A stretch of DNA of 15,521 nt from Desulfobacula sp. (GTDB taxonomy: Bacteria > Desulfobacterota > Desulfobacteria > Desulfobacterales > Desulfobacteraceae): the NCBI RefSeq assembly GCF_021107415.1, contig NZ_JAIOSW010000104.1, forward strand, positions 1-15,521. The letters are read 5' to 3'. This document shows positions 8,987 to 15,521 of this stretch, piece after piece. Under the pieces are notes generated by a model. It was not told where the DNA came from and ran no database searches. It saw only the letters and a program-made list of their open reading frames with translations. Position 1 is the stretch's first letter; every line of letters begins with the position of its first letter. Made by a program: the position numbers and the translations under genes.

Positions 8987-9562
8987 TCACGCCTCCAGTT
9001 CTGCTACTTTTTTAAACAATGCGGTTAACTTTCCTTTGCCGCCAAACGGAAGTTCGGGCCGAATCTTTCCTTTGGCCAGCAGCTTGAGTCCTAAAGATGC
9101 GTAGGCAAATGGAATCACAGGATTTTTCATTGAAATAAAATAATGGGTCATAAATTCCATCTCCTTGACCCTGCCATGCTTTTCAACACTGTCTAAAAAG
9201 GCTTCATAAAAAAGAAAAGATCGTCGAAACTGCTTTAATCTCAATTTTGAAGCCGCCTGCTTCAACAGACTCATGGCGTTTGTCAACTCAAGTCCTCTTG
9301 GACATCTTAAGGTGCAGTAATAACAGGATGAACACATAATAAAAGATTTGCTTGAAAAAAGTGCATCTACATGATCTGTCAGCAGCAACCGCCACATATG
9401 CCTGGGAGTAATGTCCATAAATTCAATATTCGGACAGGATGCTGTACAGGTGCCGCATTGAATGCATGTCTGTACCATCGTCTTGATCGTCTCGGTCTGT
9501 TCCAAATAACCTTTGTTATTTGCCTGGCCCATCATCTTTCCCCTTTTTATTTTTTCATCCAA
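8987..9562 (-). CDS. hdrC: HdrC-like ferredoxin subunit
   Basis: The protein is up to 191 residues, with two classical [4Fe-4S] motifs: Cys33-36-39-43 followed by Pro, and Cys77-80-83-87 followed by Pro. A helical C-terminal half follows, as in HdrC. In the family this subunit carries electrons between HdrA and HdrB. It sits between the HdrA C-terminal segment and hdrB, the usual HdrABC grouping. The start is uncertain. The longest reading starts at TTG (9562), two bases after a GGTGAGG sequence. In-frame ATG codons at 9535 and 9532 follow an AAGGGG stretch with better spacing and would give 182 or 181 residues; I favour these. Neither choice affects the cluster-binding region. Confidence 0.94.
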   Translation of the reverse strand: MDEKIKRGKMMGQANNKGYLEQTETIKTMVQTCIQCGTCTASCPNIEFMDITPRHMWRLLLTDHVDALFSSKSFIMCSSCYYCTLRCPRGLELTNAMSLLKQAASKLRLKQFRRSFLFYEAFLDSVEKHGRVKEMEFMTHYFISMKNPVIPFAYASLGLKLLAKGKIRPELPFGGKGKLTALFKKVAELEA

Positions 9563-9583
9563 ATCCTCACCAATCTAAAAATA
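9530..9583 (-). promoter_or_regulatory. HdrA-HdrC junction with two candidate translation starts for hdrC
   Basis: After the HdrA TGA (9584-9586) the minus strand holds GGTGAGG followed closely by TTG (9562), then AAGGGG followed by two ATG codons (9535, 9532), all in the hdrC frame. An ATG at 9558 is out of frame and hits a stop after three codons. The second site has the better spacing. Confidence 0.5.
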
Positions 9584-10378
9584 TCACAACAATGCCATAT
9601 CAATTACGTCAAACATCAGCCGACGGTCAAGTCCCTCCAAAACAGCAGAACCGCTTGGACAGACAGCCGCACACACGCCACATCCCTGGCATGCAGCAGG
9701 ATCGACCACAATTCTTTCCTCCAGGCTGTCAACAAATCGAGCACCATAGGGACAGGTATCAACACACATCTCACACATACTGCAAGTCGCGGTACGGGTA
9801 TCTGCAACAATTTTTCCAGATACCAGCCGCTCATGGGAAAGAATTCGTATGGCCCTGATTGCCGCAGCCTCGGCTGTTGCCACAGCCTCTTCAATGGTAC
9901 ACGGTTTTAACGACAACCCGCAGGAAAAAACCCTGTAGTTCATACTGTCCACCGGTCGAAATTTTGAATCTGCTTCTCTGAAAAAATGAAATGTATCCAA
10001 GGCTGCCCCATATTGATCTGCCAGTGCCGCTGGAAGATCCGGCAGAATCCCGGTGGCATGAATAACGCAGTCAGCCTCGATCTCCACAGGCATATCAAGT
10101 AAAAGATCACGGGTTCTGACAAGAACCTTGTCTTCCTGTAATTGGGTTACAGGCTTGTCTGCAGAATCGTATTGGAAAAAAATCACTCCTTTGTTTTTTG
10201 CCTCGGTGTAGTATTCCTCATAAAATCCATAACTCATCATGTCCCTGTAAAGAATATAAACCTGAATATCAGGATTCTGACTTTTAAGAAAAAGTGCATT
10301 TTTCAAGGCCCTGATGCAACAGACCCTGGAGCAGTAATTGCGTTTTTCATCTCTTGTTCCGGAGCACTGGATCATCAC
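9584..10378 (-). CDS. hdrA: C-terminal HdrA segment (VMIQC half plus two ferredoxin clusters), in frame with the gene upstream across a TAG
   Basis: This 264-codon stretch is not a complete protein of any known family. It begins at the conserved VMIQC-G-R element found in the middle of HdrA. The CSRVCC motif follows, then the YRDMMSYGFYEEYYTEA segment, then two [4Fe-4S] motifs (Cys199-202-205-209 and Cys230-233-236-240 of this stretch). Upstream codons continue in the same frame without a break to the TAG at 10433-10435 and beyond it into the HdrA fusion, so both parts form one 1145-residue frame if TAG is read through. As an independent gene it would start at GTG 10378 or the next ATG. I see no good ribosome-binding site there, only GGAA eight bases away. 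Likely expressed only as part of the full-length protein, or the remnant of a recently broken gene. Confidence 0.85.
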   Translation of the reverse strand: MMIQCSGTRDEKRNYCSRVCCIRALKNALFLKSQNPDIQVYILYRDMMSYGFYEEYYTEAKNKGVIFFQYDSADKPVTQLQEDKVLVRTRDLLLDMPVEIEADCVIHATGILPDLPAALADQYGAALDTFHFFREADSKFRPVDSMNYRVFSCGLSLKPCTIEEAVATAEAAAIRAIRILSHERLVSGKIVADTRTATCSMCEMCVDTCPYGARFVDSLEERIVVDPAACQGCGVCAAVCPSGSAVLEGLDRRLMFDVIDMALL

Positions 10379-10432
10379 AATAGTTTCCAGTTTTTCAGGA
10401 TCTATTCTTTGGTCTTGAACGGCAATTTCAAA

Positions 10433-10435
10433 CTA
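10433..10435 (-). other. In-frame TAG codon inside the HdrA reading frame
   Basis: On the minus strand the codons read ACC CAG AAA TAG TTT GAA ATT. The same frame continues with no other stop to the TGA at 9584-9586. HdrA proteins usually have a TQ-x-E-(F/L)-E element here, so TAG occupies the position of a commonly conserved Glu (GAG to TAG is one G-to-T change). All ten other stop codons visible in this window are TAA or TGA. The meaning (pyrrolysine, readthrough, nonsense mutation, sequencing error) cannot be settled from the window. Confidence 0.9.
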
Positions 10436-13021
10436 TTTCTGGGTCAGCTCTTTTTGCTGCGGATTATCCGTATCCGCCGTAAGTGGTGCCTGGCTCCCCC
10501 CTGTGGCCAGAATGGTCACCCCGTGCAAAATCGTTTTACCCGGGTCCTTTGGCTCATCATCCTTTTTTAAAAAAGTGACGAATTCTCCCGGATGCTGTGC
10601 TGTGCTTTCAATCTTTGTCTTTTTATGGATCGTAATCTGGTTATGAGATTCAAGTTCTTTTATTTTTTCGTCCAGATACACCTGAATATCCAGACCATCA
10701 ACGGTTTTGTCCATCCACAACAGATTGCCGCCAATGGCATCATCCTTTTCAACCAGATCTACATGAAATCCGCAGTCTGCAATTGACAGGGCTGCCGTGA
10801 TGCCGGCAATACCGCCTCCAATGACCAGGGCATTCTGATTTGATTCAAGTCGTTCTTTTGGCACGGGGTTTTTAAATCTGGCCTTTGATACCAAGGCTTT
10901 TAACTCTCTTTCAATCCGTTGGGTTGTTTCAGGAATTTGTGAATCCGGGTATTGCTTTAAAATTGAGATGATGTCCAGGGTCTCTATAAGGCTTGAATGA
11001 AGTCCTGATTCCTTTCCAAGTTCTTTCACCCTTTGTTTTTGGATACAGGGCAGACATGCTCCCAGAATAAGCCGATTGGGATTTGTTTTTTGAATCATCT
11101 CAACTAAAGTTTTCCATCCTTCATCCGTACAGAGTTTATCCATTATTTCAACGGATTGGTTTTCCGGAATTCTGTCCAAACGCAATTTCAAACTTTCAAA
11201 ATCAAGCGTTTGGGAAAGATCGTTGCCGCAAGAGCACAACACCGTTAAAATTCTTGGATTTTCCCTTGCCAGAACTGTCAGATCATCTATATCTATTGCA
11301 TGTGCGTCAATTGTCTGCTTTCCAGCCTCATGCATGATCTTACAGGCCCCAAGAGCTGCTGCTGACGCACAGGTAACGGATTCACTGATATCTTTGAGCC
11401 CTGAAAGAGATCCACCGGATAAAATCCCTTCCCTTGATGTCTTGATCATTGAAAAAGGATTGGTTTCAATAAATCCCCATGGATTGATGATAATATCATT
11501 TTTTACTGCCAGTTCTGTCATCTGTTTGGCCGGTCTCTGCCCTGTTGCCAGAACCACCAGATCAAATTCATCTTCATGGATATTTCCCTGAAGATCCACA
11601 TACCTTGCCAAAAGGCCGGAACCATCTTTTTTTAAATCTTCATCAAGGGAATGAATCCTTGCCCTGACAAACCTGATCTGATTTTCATTTTGAGCTTTTA
11701 GTTTATATTCATCAAAAGATTTGCCAATGGTTCTCATGTCCATGTAAAAAAGCGTGGCCTCAAGGTCATGACCAAACTTTTCTTTGGCTAAAATGGCCTC
11801 TTTTATGGAAATCATACAGCAGACACTGGAACAAAACCCGGCACCTGCCTGGACATCCCGAGATCCCACGCATTGAAACCAGGCAATTTTTCGTACAGGT
11901 TTGCCGGTTTTCGGATGAATTAATTTTCCTTTACCAGGCCCTGTACCGCTGATAAGCCGTTCAAATTCCATTCCAGTGACAACCCCGGGCAAAACACCGT
12001 AGCCATAAGGATTCTTACCCAGTTGTGGTTTAAAAAACTGCGCACCTCCGGCAAGAATCAGGGCATCCACCTGTTCAACCCTTGCTTCAGCTATCTCAAA
12101 TTCATGATAGACCTTCAGTGTCATGGAAATCAGCACATCCGGATCAAAGGGTTTGGTCAAATAATCAAGTGCCCCCTGCTTCATGGCATCCACTGCTGAA
12201 TCCACGGCTGCATAAGCTGTCATCATGATAACACACAGATCATCATTCTTTTGTTTTGCCTGTGCCAGCAGCTCGACACCATCCATACCCGGCATCTTGA
12301 TATCGGTGAGCATCATATTAAACGGCACATCATCCATCAACTCAAGGGCTTTTTGCCCCGAATCCGCCGTTGCTACGGAAAAGCCCTCTTCCTTAAGCCA
12401 TTCTTTCATAGAATCCCGGACTATTTTTTCATCGTCCACCACCAGAATCTTAAATTTTTCCCTGTCCTGGTCTATAAATTTAATGGCGCCTGTGGGGCAT
12501 ATTGTTTCACACTCTCCACACCTCGTACATGCTGTATAATCAATAGTATAAGTATTGGAAAAAGACTGAGGGCTTGGAAGATAAACCGCCTTTCTTTTTG
12601 TAAGCCCTTCATTAAAAGGATCATTGACAAGAACAGGACAGACACGTTCACATTCACCGCACCCCGTGCATAAAGACGAATCAATCAAGGAGGGGTTTTG
12701 TTTAAGGGTTACTTTCAAATCACCCGGTTCCCCTTCAACAGACATCAATTGTGTTGATAAGAGAATCTCGATATTTTCATGGAAAAGCCCTTTTCTCAGG
12801 CAATGCTGGGAGGACTGATCCCTGTCAAACATGGGCAGCATCCTGCAATACCCGCATTTGGATGTGGGAAACTGGTTATCGAGTTGACATAAAAGACCGC
12901 CGATGTGATCTGATTGATCAACGAGCAGAACCTTGTATCCTGTTTCAGCCAGATCCAGTGCAGATCTGATACCGCTTAACCCGGCTCCGGCAACCAATGT
13001 TTTACCAATTGCCATATTCAT
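10433..13021 (-). CDS. hdrA: HdrA fusion flavoprotein with inserted receiver domain, up to an in-frame TAG
   Basis: There are 862 codons before the TAG. In order: a GAGLSG nucleotide-binding fold (residues 9-35); two [4Fe-4S] motifs (Cys118-121-124-128 and Cys165-168-171-175); a full receiver domain (191-305); an HdrA-like FAD half (316-570) with QCVGSRD at 383-389 and CSSVCC at 397-402. A second, complete-type HdrA start follows: cluster ligands CSCG at 596-599, Cys631, and Cys656 with Cys659, then a GGGIAG FAD-binding fold (735-740) ending at ATGG and the TQ linker. HdrA is the FAD subunit of Hdr complexes, proposed to bifurcate electrons. GGAGG at 13026-13030 serves the start at 13021; ATG at 13015 is an alternative. 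The gene starts 16 bp after the FrhB-like gene stop. Truncation at the TAG would remove the substrate-side half of the second HdrA. Confidence 0.94.
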   Translation of the reverse strand: MNMAIGKTLVAGAGLSGIRSALDLAETGYKVLLVDQSDHIGGLLCQLDNQFPTSKCGYCRMLPMFDRDQSSQHCLRKGLFHENIEILLSTQLMSVEGEPGDLKVTLKQNPSLIDSSLCTGCGECERVCPVLVNDPFNEGLTKRKAVYLPSPQSFSNTYTIDYTACTRCGECETICPTGAIKFIDQDREKFKILVVDDEKIVRDSMKEWLKEEGFSVATADSGQKALELMDDVPFNMMLTDIKMPGMDGVELLAQAKQKNDDLCVIMMTAYAAVDSAVDAMKQGALDYLTKPFDPDVLISMTLKVYHEFEIAEARVEQVDALILAGGAQFFKPQLGKNPYGYGVLPGVVTGMEFERLISGTGPGKGKLIHPKTGKPVRKIAWFQCVGSRDVQAGAGFCSSVCCMISIKEAILAKEKFGHDLEATLFYMDMRTIGKSFDEYKLKAQNENQIRFVRARIHSLDEDLKKDGSGLLARYVDLQGNIHEDEFDLVVLATGQRPAKQMTELAVKNDIIINPWGFIETNPFSMIKTSREGILSGGSLSGLKDISESVTCASAAALGACKIMHEAGKQTIDAHAIDIDDLTVLARENPRILTVLCSCGNDLSQTLDFESLKLRLDRIPENQSVEIMDKLCTDEGWKTLVEMIQKTNPNRLILGACLPCIQKQRVKELGKESGLHSSLIETLDIISILKQYPDSQIPETTQRIERELKALVSKARFKNPVPKERLESNQNALVIGGGIAGITAALSIADCGFHVDLVEKDDAIGGNLLWMDKTVDGLDIQVYLDEKIKELESHNQITIHKKTKIESTAQHPGEFVTFLKKDDEPKDPGKTILHGVTILATGGSQAPLTADTDNPQQKELTQK
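12107..12451 (-). other. Receiver (REC) domain inserted within HdrA
   Basis: Residues 191-305 of the HdrA fusion form a canonical CheY-like receiver. It has the acid pair Asp196/Asp197 with Glu198, phospho-acceptor Asp240 in LTDIKMPGMDG, the switch Thr268 in MMTAY, and Lys290-Pro291. All catalytic positions are kept, so phosphorylation is plausible. The flanks are HdrA sequence: CPTGAIKFID before, and VDALILAGGAQFFKP after, where the FAD half normally continues directly. The insertion is in frame with no sign of a sequence join. Confidence 0.95.
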
Positions 13022-13037
13022 TTTACCTCCAGAAAAA

Positions 13038-14171
13038 TCATTTTATACCCACAATATCCTCAAACTCTTTCTCGGTGAAAACTGATAAGGGCGGGGGATC
13101 GTTTTCATCTATCCCGGGTAAATATTCAAACGCTGCCTGGGTAGTTTGAGCCACGCTCTTAAAGACTTCAAAAACATTTATATCACTGGGGCATGCATTT
13201 GAACACTGACCGCACCCCACACAGGCATGGCTGATATGGGCCAGCCGTGTGAGATGATAAAAAACCGTATCAGTAGGCAGCTTGATACTTCCCTTTTTTT
13301 CTGCCCACTGATGATATTGAACCGGCTGATGATAAAATACATCCGTATTAAAGACACACTCTTTACAATAACAAACCGGGCACATGTTCCGGCAGTTATA
13401 GCAGTTAATGCACCGGTCAAAAAAAGCATTGAGTTTGGTAATGCTATTGGTTTTTTCTTCAATGTCTTTAATCATTGCCTCATTTGCCTTTGAATTTGCC
13501 TCTTTTATCTGCGTCACCACCTCATCTCGCTTCTCAGGCTCTGATGCTTGCTGCATATTCAGAGTTTCCAGAATATTCCGGCCTGCCTCACTGCCGGATT
13601 CCACCATCATACCGTTTGAAAGATCAACACCATGCAGGAGTATATTCATATCCGTGTTCACGGGAAACGGATTCTCACAGGTATTACAGGCACTGCTGAA
13701 ACTAAATCCATTGAGGGTTTCCTCATTTGCAGAAAACACCTTTTGGATATAGGCATCATCATCCAATGGATCTTTTTCCATATACGCCGTATAATCAGAC
13801 AATGTCAATGCTTTGGGGCAATCAATCCCTATAAGAATCAATTCCTGCCTGGATCCCTGTTTGAGCTTTATCAGTTCAATAAATGCCCGTATTTCACAGG
13901 GCCGTAACAATACAGCCGTTTTTCTTCCCGATTCCTTATATGAAAGCCGTGATACCATCCTTCCCGAATTAAGTGGAAAGGCCGGGCTTAACGGCACTGC
14001 ATTCTCTATTTGAGCCGGATCTGTCACCAGGGACGGCATTATGGAAAATGAGTCTTTTAACCGAACCGGCAAAAAAAGGGCATCAATCTCCTGCGTCTCA
14101 AGAAGCTTTTTAAAAAACTGCTGCAACCCTTTGGTCAGACTGTTATCCTCTTGCTCTATTTTAATCATCAT
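13038..14171 (-). CDS. FrhB/FdhB-like iron-sulfur flavoprotein (coenzyme F420 hydrogenase/formate dehydrogenase beta family)
   Basis: The 377-residue protein has an FrhB-type front half with PCEIRA (91-96), GIDCPK (115-120) and ACNTCENP (161-168). A first [4Fe-4S] motif follows at Cys254-257-260-264, running straight into a PVCYCKEC segment with Cys267, Cys269 and Cys272. A second [4Fe-4S] motif lies at Cys317-320-323-327. In characterised relatives the FrhB part holds FAD and exchanges electrons with F420 or another two-electron carrier; in sulfate reducers such proteins accompany Hdr and MvhD genes, but the substrate is often unproven. Two adjacent ATG codons (14171 and 14168) follow an AAAGGAAA sequence. 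It starts 19 bp after the mvhD stop and ends 16 bp before the HdrA fusion. Probably the electron-input or NAD(P)H/formate-side partner of the complex; that assignment is inference. Confidence 0.9.
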   Translation of the reverse strand: MMIKIEQEDNSLTKGLQQFFKKLLETQEIDALFLPVRLKDSFSIMPSLVTDPAQIENAVPLSPAFPLNSGRMVSRLSYKESGRKTAVLLRPCEIRAFIELIKLKQGSRQELILIGIDCPKALTLSDYTAYMEKDPLDDDAYIQKVFSANEETLNGFSFSSACNTCENPFPVNTDMNILLHGVDLSNGMMVESGSEAGRNILETLNMQQASEPEKRDEVVTQIKEANSKANEAMIKDIEEKTNSITKLNAFFDRCINCYNCRNMCPVCYCKECVFNTDVFYHQPVQYHQWAEKKGSIKLPTDTVFYHLTRLAHISHACVGCGQCSNACPSDINVFEVFKSVAQTTQAAFEYLPGIDENDPPPLSVFTEKEFEDIVGIK

Positions 14172-14190
14172 GGCAAAGGTTTCCTTTACA

Positions 14191-14613
14191 TCATATGGCC
14201 TTATTCAATCTTGTCTGAGAAGGCCCCATTTCAATTATTTGATCATTCAGCTGAGTCGTCATCTCGGCAAATTCAATACCATCACTGGCACCGATCCAGG
14301 TCAACCGCAATCGATCCTTTTCAATTCCAAACCGCGGAAGAATTTCTTTTAACAGCTTAATCCTGCGTCTTGCCTTATAGTTTCCGTTAATATAATGGCA
14401 GTCCCCCGGATGGCACCCACTGATTAAAACACCATCCGCTCCTTCAAGAAATGCCTTGATCACATATTGGGGATCCACCATTCCCGTGCACATAACCCGG
14501 ATCAGGCGGATATTTGTGGGGTAGGACAATCTTGACGTCCCTGCAAGATCCGCAGCCGTATATGTGCACCAATTGCAGACAAAAGCGATGATGACCGGTT
14601 CAAATTTTTCCAT
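14191..14613 (-). CDS. mvhD: MvhD-like [2Fe-2S] subunit (methyl-viologen-reducing hydrogenase delta)
   Basis: The 140-residue protein is typical in length for MvhD. It has the family cysteines Cys13/Cys16 in FVCNWCTY, Cys42 in MCTGMVDP, and Cys67/Cys72 in SGCHPGDCHY. In methanogens MvhD links a hydrogenase to HdrA; in bacteria it links HdrA to other donors. I chose the ATG at 14613 because an AAGGAG site lies six bases upstream (14620-14625) and the family starts here. The open frame extends to 14826, but that extension overlaps the upstream HdrA gene. The gene lies 10 bp after the HdrA stop, as often seen for HdrA-MvhD pairs. No hydrogenase large or small subunit is visible in the window. 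Confidence 0.96.
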   Translation of the reverse strand: MEKFEPVIIAFVCNWCTYTAADLAGTSRLSYPTNIRLIRVMCTGMVDPQYVIKAFLEGADGVLISGCHPGDCHYINGNYKARRRIKLLKEILPRFGIEKDRLRLTWIGASDGIEFAEMTTQLNDQIIEMGPSQTRLNKAI

Positions 14614-14619
14614 ATTATT

Positions 14620-14625
14620 CTCCTT
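14620..14625 (-). promoter_or_regulatory. Ribosome-binding site of mvhD
   Basis: AAGGAG lies six bases upstream of the ATG at 14613 and overlaps the TAA stop of the preceding HdrA gene. It decides the mvhD start against the longer open frame reaching 14826. Confidence 0.85.
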
Positions 14626-15521
14626 AAAAAATTCCGCCGATTTCGGCAAAAATCTGTTTCTTGGTAAAATGACGGCTTTGTGCTGCACCGCTTGGGCAAA
14701 TCCCGGAACAACTCCCGCATCCTTTACAAATGGCTTCATTAACGACCGAAACCTGCCTTCTTTCATCAAATTCAATGGCTGTATACGGACAAAGGGTGAT
14801 ACAGGTTTTACAACCAATACAGACATCAGGGTCTATAAAGGAAATGGTGGGAGCGATATCAACACTGCCTTTTGTAGCAAGCGCCAGCGCTTTTACCGCC
14901 GCTCCAGAGGCCTGTGATACTGTATCCGGAATATCCATGGGCTTCTGGCAGCAGCCGCAGAGAAAAACCCCTTCTGTTGCTGTATTCAGGGGGCCAAGTT
15001 TGGGATGTTCTTCAAGAAAAAATCCATCCGCCCCCTGGTTAACACCAAACACCCTTCCCACATCCCCGGTATCTTCTCTTGCCTGGATGGCTGTGCAGAG
15101 AATCACCATGTCCACGGGTACCCGAATCAGTTCCCCTAAAAGAGTGTCTTCTGCAATGGCAATCAGTTTTCCCTGTTCAGAAGGATCCTGAGCCTTATCG
15201 GTGATCTGGGCCACTTTCCCCCGGACAAAAATCGTTCCCTCTTCCTGGCACCTTTGATAAAATTCTTCATACCCTTCACCAAAACACCGCATATCAATAT
15301 AAAAATCATAGACTTTTGTATCAGGTCCCACTTTTTCCTTGATAAGGTGCGTGTATTTTAAGGCATACATACAGCAGACCCTTGAGCAGTATTCGTGATA
15401 ATTTACATCCCTGGATCCGACACAATGAACAATGGCCACGCTTTTGGGTTCTTCTGTAAATTGATTGTTTGTGTTCCGCATTAAAATCTTACCGCCGGTG
15501 GGACCGGTGGCATTGCTTAAC
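14624..15521 (-). CDS. hdrA: HdrA-like flavoprotein, C-terminal part (5' end outside window)
   Basis: The frame stays open from the right edge, so the ATG at 15481 is internal. The 13 codons before it encode the conserved GPTGGK element that precedes the CVGSRD motif in this family. About 298 residues are visible. From the internal Met they show HCVGSRD (19-25), YCSRVCC (31-37), a YIDMRCFGEGYEEF stretch, the GVFLCGCCQKP segment, and two [4Fe-4S] motifs (Cys221-224-227-231 and Cys252-255-258-262). It is the FAD/ferredoxin subunit of an Hdr-type complex and precedes mvhD by 10 bp. It is a second, separate HdrA besides the fusion at 9584-13021, most similar to the first HdrA half of that fusion. 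Whether its missing N-terminus contains another receiver cannot be seen. Confidence 0.93.
   Translation of the reverse strand, partial: LSNATGPTGGKILMRNTNNQFTEEPKSVAIVHCVGSRDVNYHEYCSRVCCMYALKYTHLIKEKVGPDTKVYDFYIDMRCFGEGYEEFYQRCQEEGTIFVRGKVAQITDKAQDPSEQGKLIAIAEDTLLGELIRVPVDMVILCTAIQAREDTGDVGRVFGVNQGADGFFLEEHPKLGPLNTATEGVFLCGCCQKPMDIPDTVSQASGAAVKALALATKGSVDIAPTISFIDPDVCIGCKTCITLCPYTAIEFDERRQVSVVNEAICKGCGSCSGICPSGAAQSRHFTKKQIFAEIGGIF

Noticed and set aside
8119..9583. TGA stops of hdrC and hdrB as possible selenocysteine codons
   Set aside because: Each is followed by a correctly placed new start with a ribosome-binding site or ATGA overlap, and both proteins are full length for their families.
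9371..9910. 179-codon plus-strand open frame spanning the HdrA-HdrC junction
   Set aside because: It is antisense to two clear iron-sulfur genes, and its His, Thr and Cys-rich product looks like a reverse-frame shadow.
10433..10435. A frameshift at the HdrA break
   Set aside because: Reading codons on both sides shows the same frame; only a single TAG separates the two parts, with no insertion or deletion.
14614..14826. N-terminal extension of the mvhD open frame
   Set aside because: It overlaps the ferredoxin region of the upstream HdrA in another frame, has no MvhD family sequence, and a strong ribosome-binding site with ATG lies at 14613.
15479..15481. ATG at 15481 as start of the right-edge HdrA
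   Set aside because: The frame is open to the edge and the preceding codons encode the conserved GPTGGK element of HdrA, so the gene begins outside the window.
1..15521. tRNA, CRISPR array, insertion sequence or phage genes
   Set aside because: No cloverleaf-like arm set, regular short repeats, transposase motifs or terminal inverted repeats were seen; coding density leaves almost no room.

Overview
All recognisable genes lie on the minus strand and are packed like one long operon. Spacings are -4 to about 48 bp and nothing resembling an internal promoter or strong terminator stands out. Gene content points to an anaerobic sulfate-reducing type bacterium of the Desulfobacterota, perhaps Desulfobacteraceae-like. 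The clues are heterodisulfide-reductase (Hdr) modules with MvhD and FrhB/FdhB-like partners, and PAS-rich histidine kinases with cysteine motifs. The taxonomic call is inference from family content only.

In transcription order (right to left) the first half is an electron-transfer module. It holds the 3' part of an HdrA-like flavoprotein (14624 to beyond the right edge), mvhD (14191-14613), an FrhB/FdhB-like iron-sulfur flavoprotein (13038-14171), and a very large HdrA fusion (13021 down to 9584) interrupted by one in-frame TAG at 10433-10435. HdrC (8987-9562 or a shorter form) and HdrB (8119-8985) follow. The HdrA fusion carries a complete response-regulator receiver domain inserted between its N-terminal ferredoxin dicluster and the FAD half that follows.

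The second half is a signalling module that starts with an ATGA overlap on hdrB. It holds a membrane histidine kinase with a CxxCH-containing extracytoplasmic domain (5822-8122), a soluble receiver-kinase protein (4676-5806), a polytopic membrane hybrid kinase (2336-4633), a 91-residue membrane protein (2042-2317), and a second hybrid kinase (2042 to beyond the left edge). The two hybrid kinases have nearly the same kinase-receiver core but different sensor halves, so they look like a tandem duplication.

The window therefore holds four histidine kinases and four receiver domains, one of them inside HdrA, and no DNA-binding response regulator. The most interesting hypothesis is a phosphorelay whose output is the redox enzyme itself, that is, phosphorylation-controlled electron transfer or bifurcation by an Hdr complex. 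The TAG inside HdrA is the only TAG among the stop codons seen here; the other ten terminated frames use TAA or TGA. Sense decoding (pyrrolysine or readthrough), a recent nonsense mutation and a sequencing error all remain possible.

No tRNA, rRNA, CRISPR, insertion sequence or origin was recognised. No gene-free stretch longer than about 50 bp exists.
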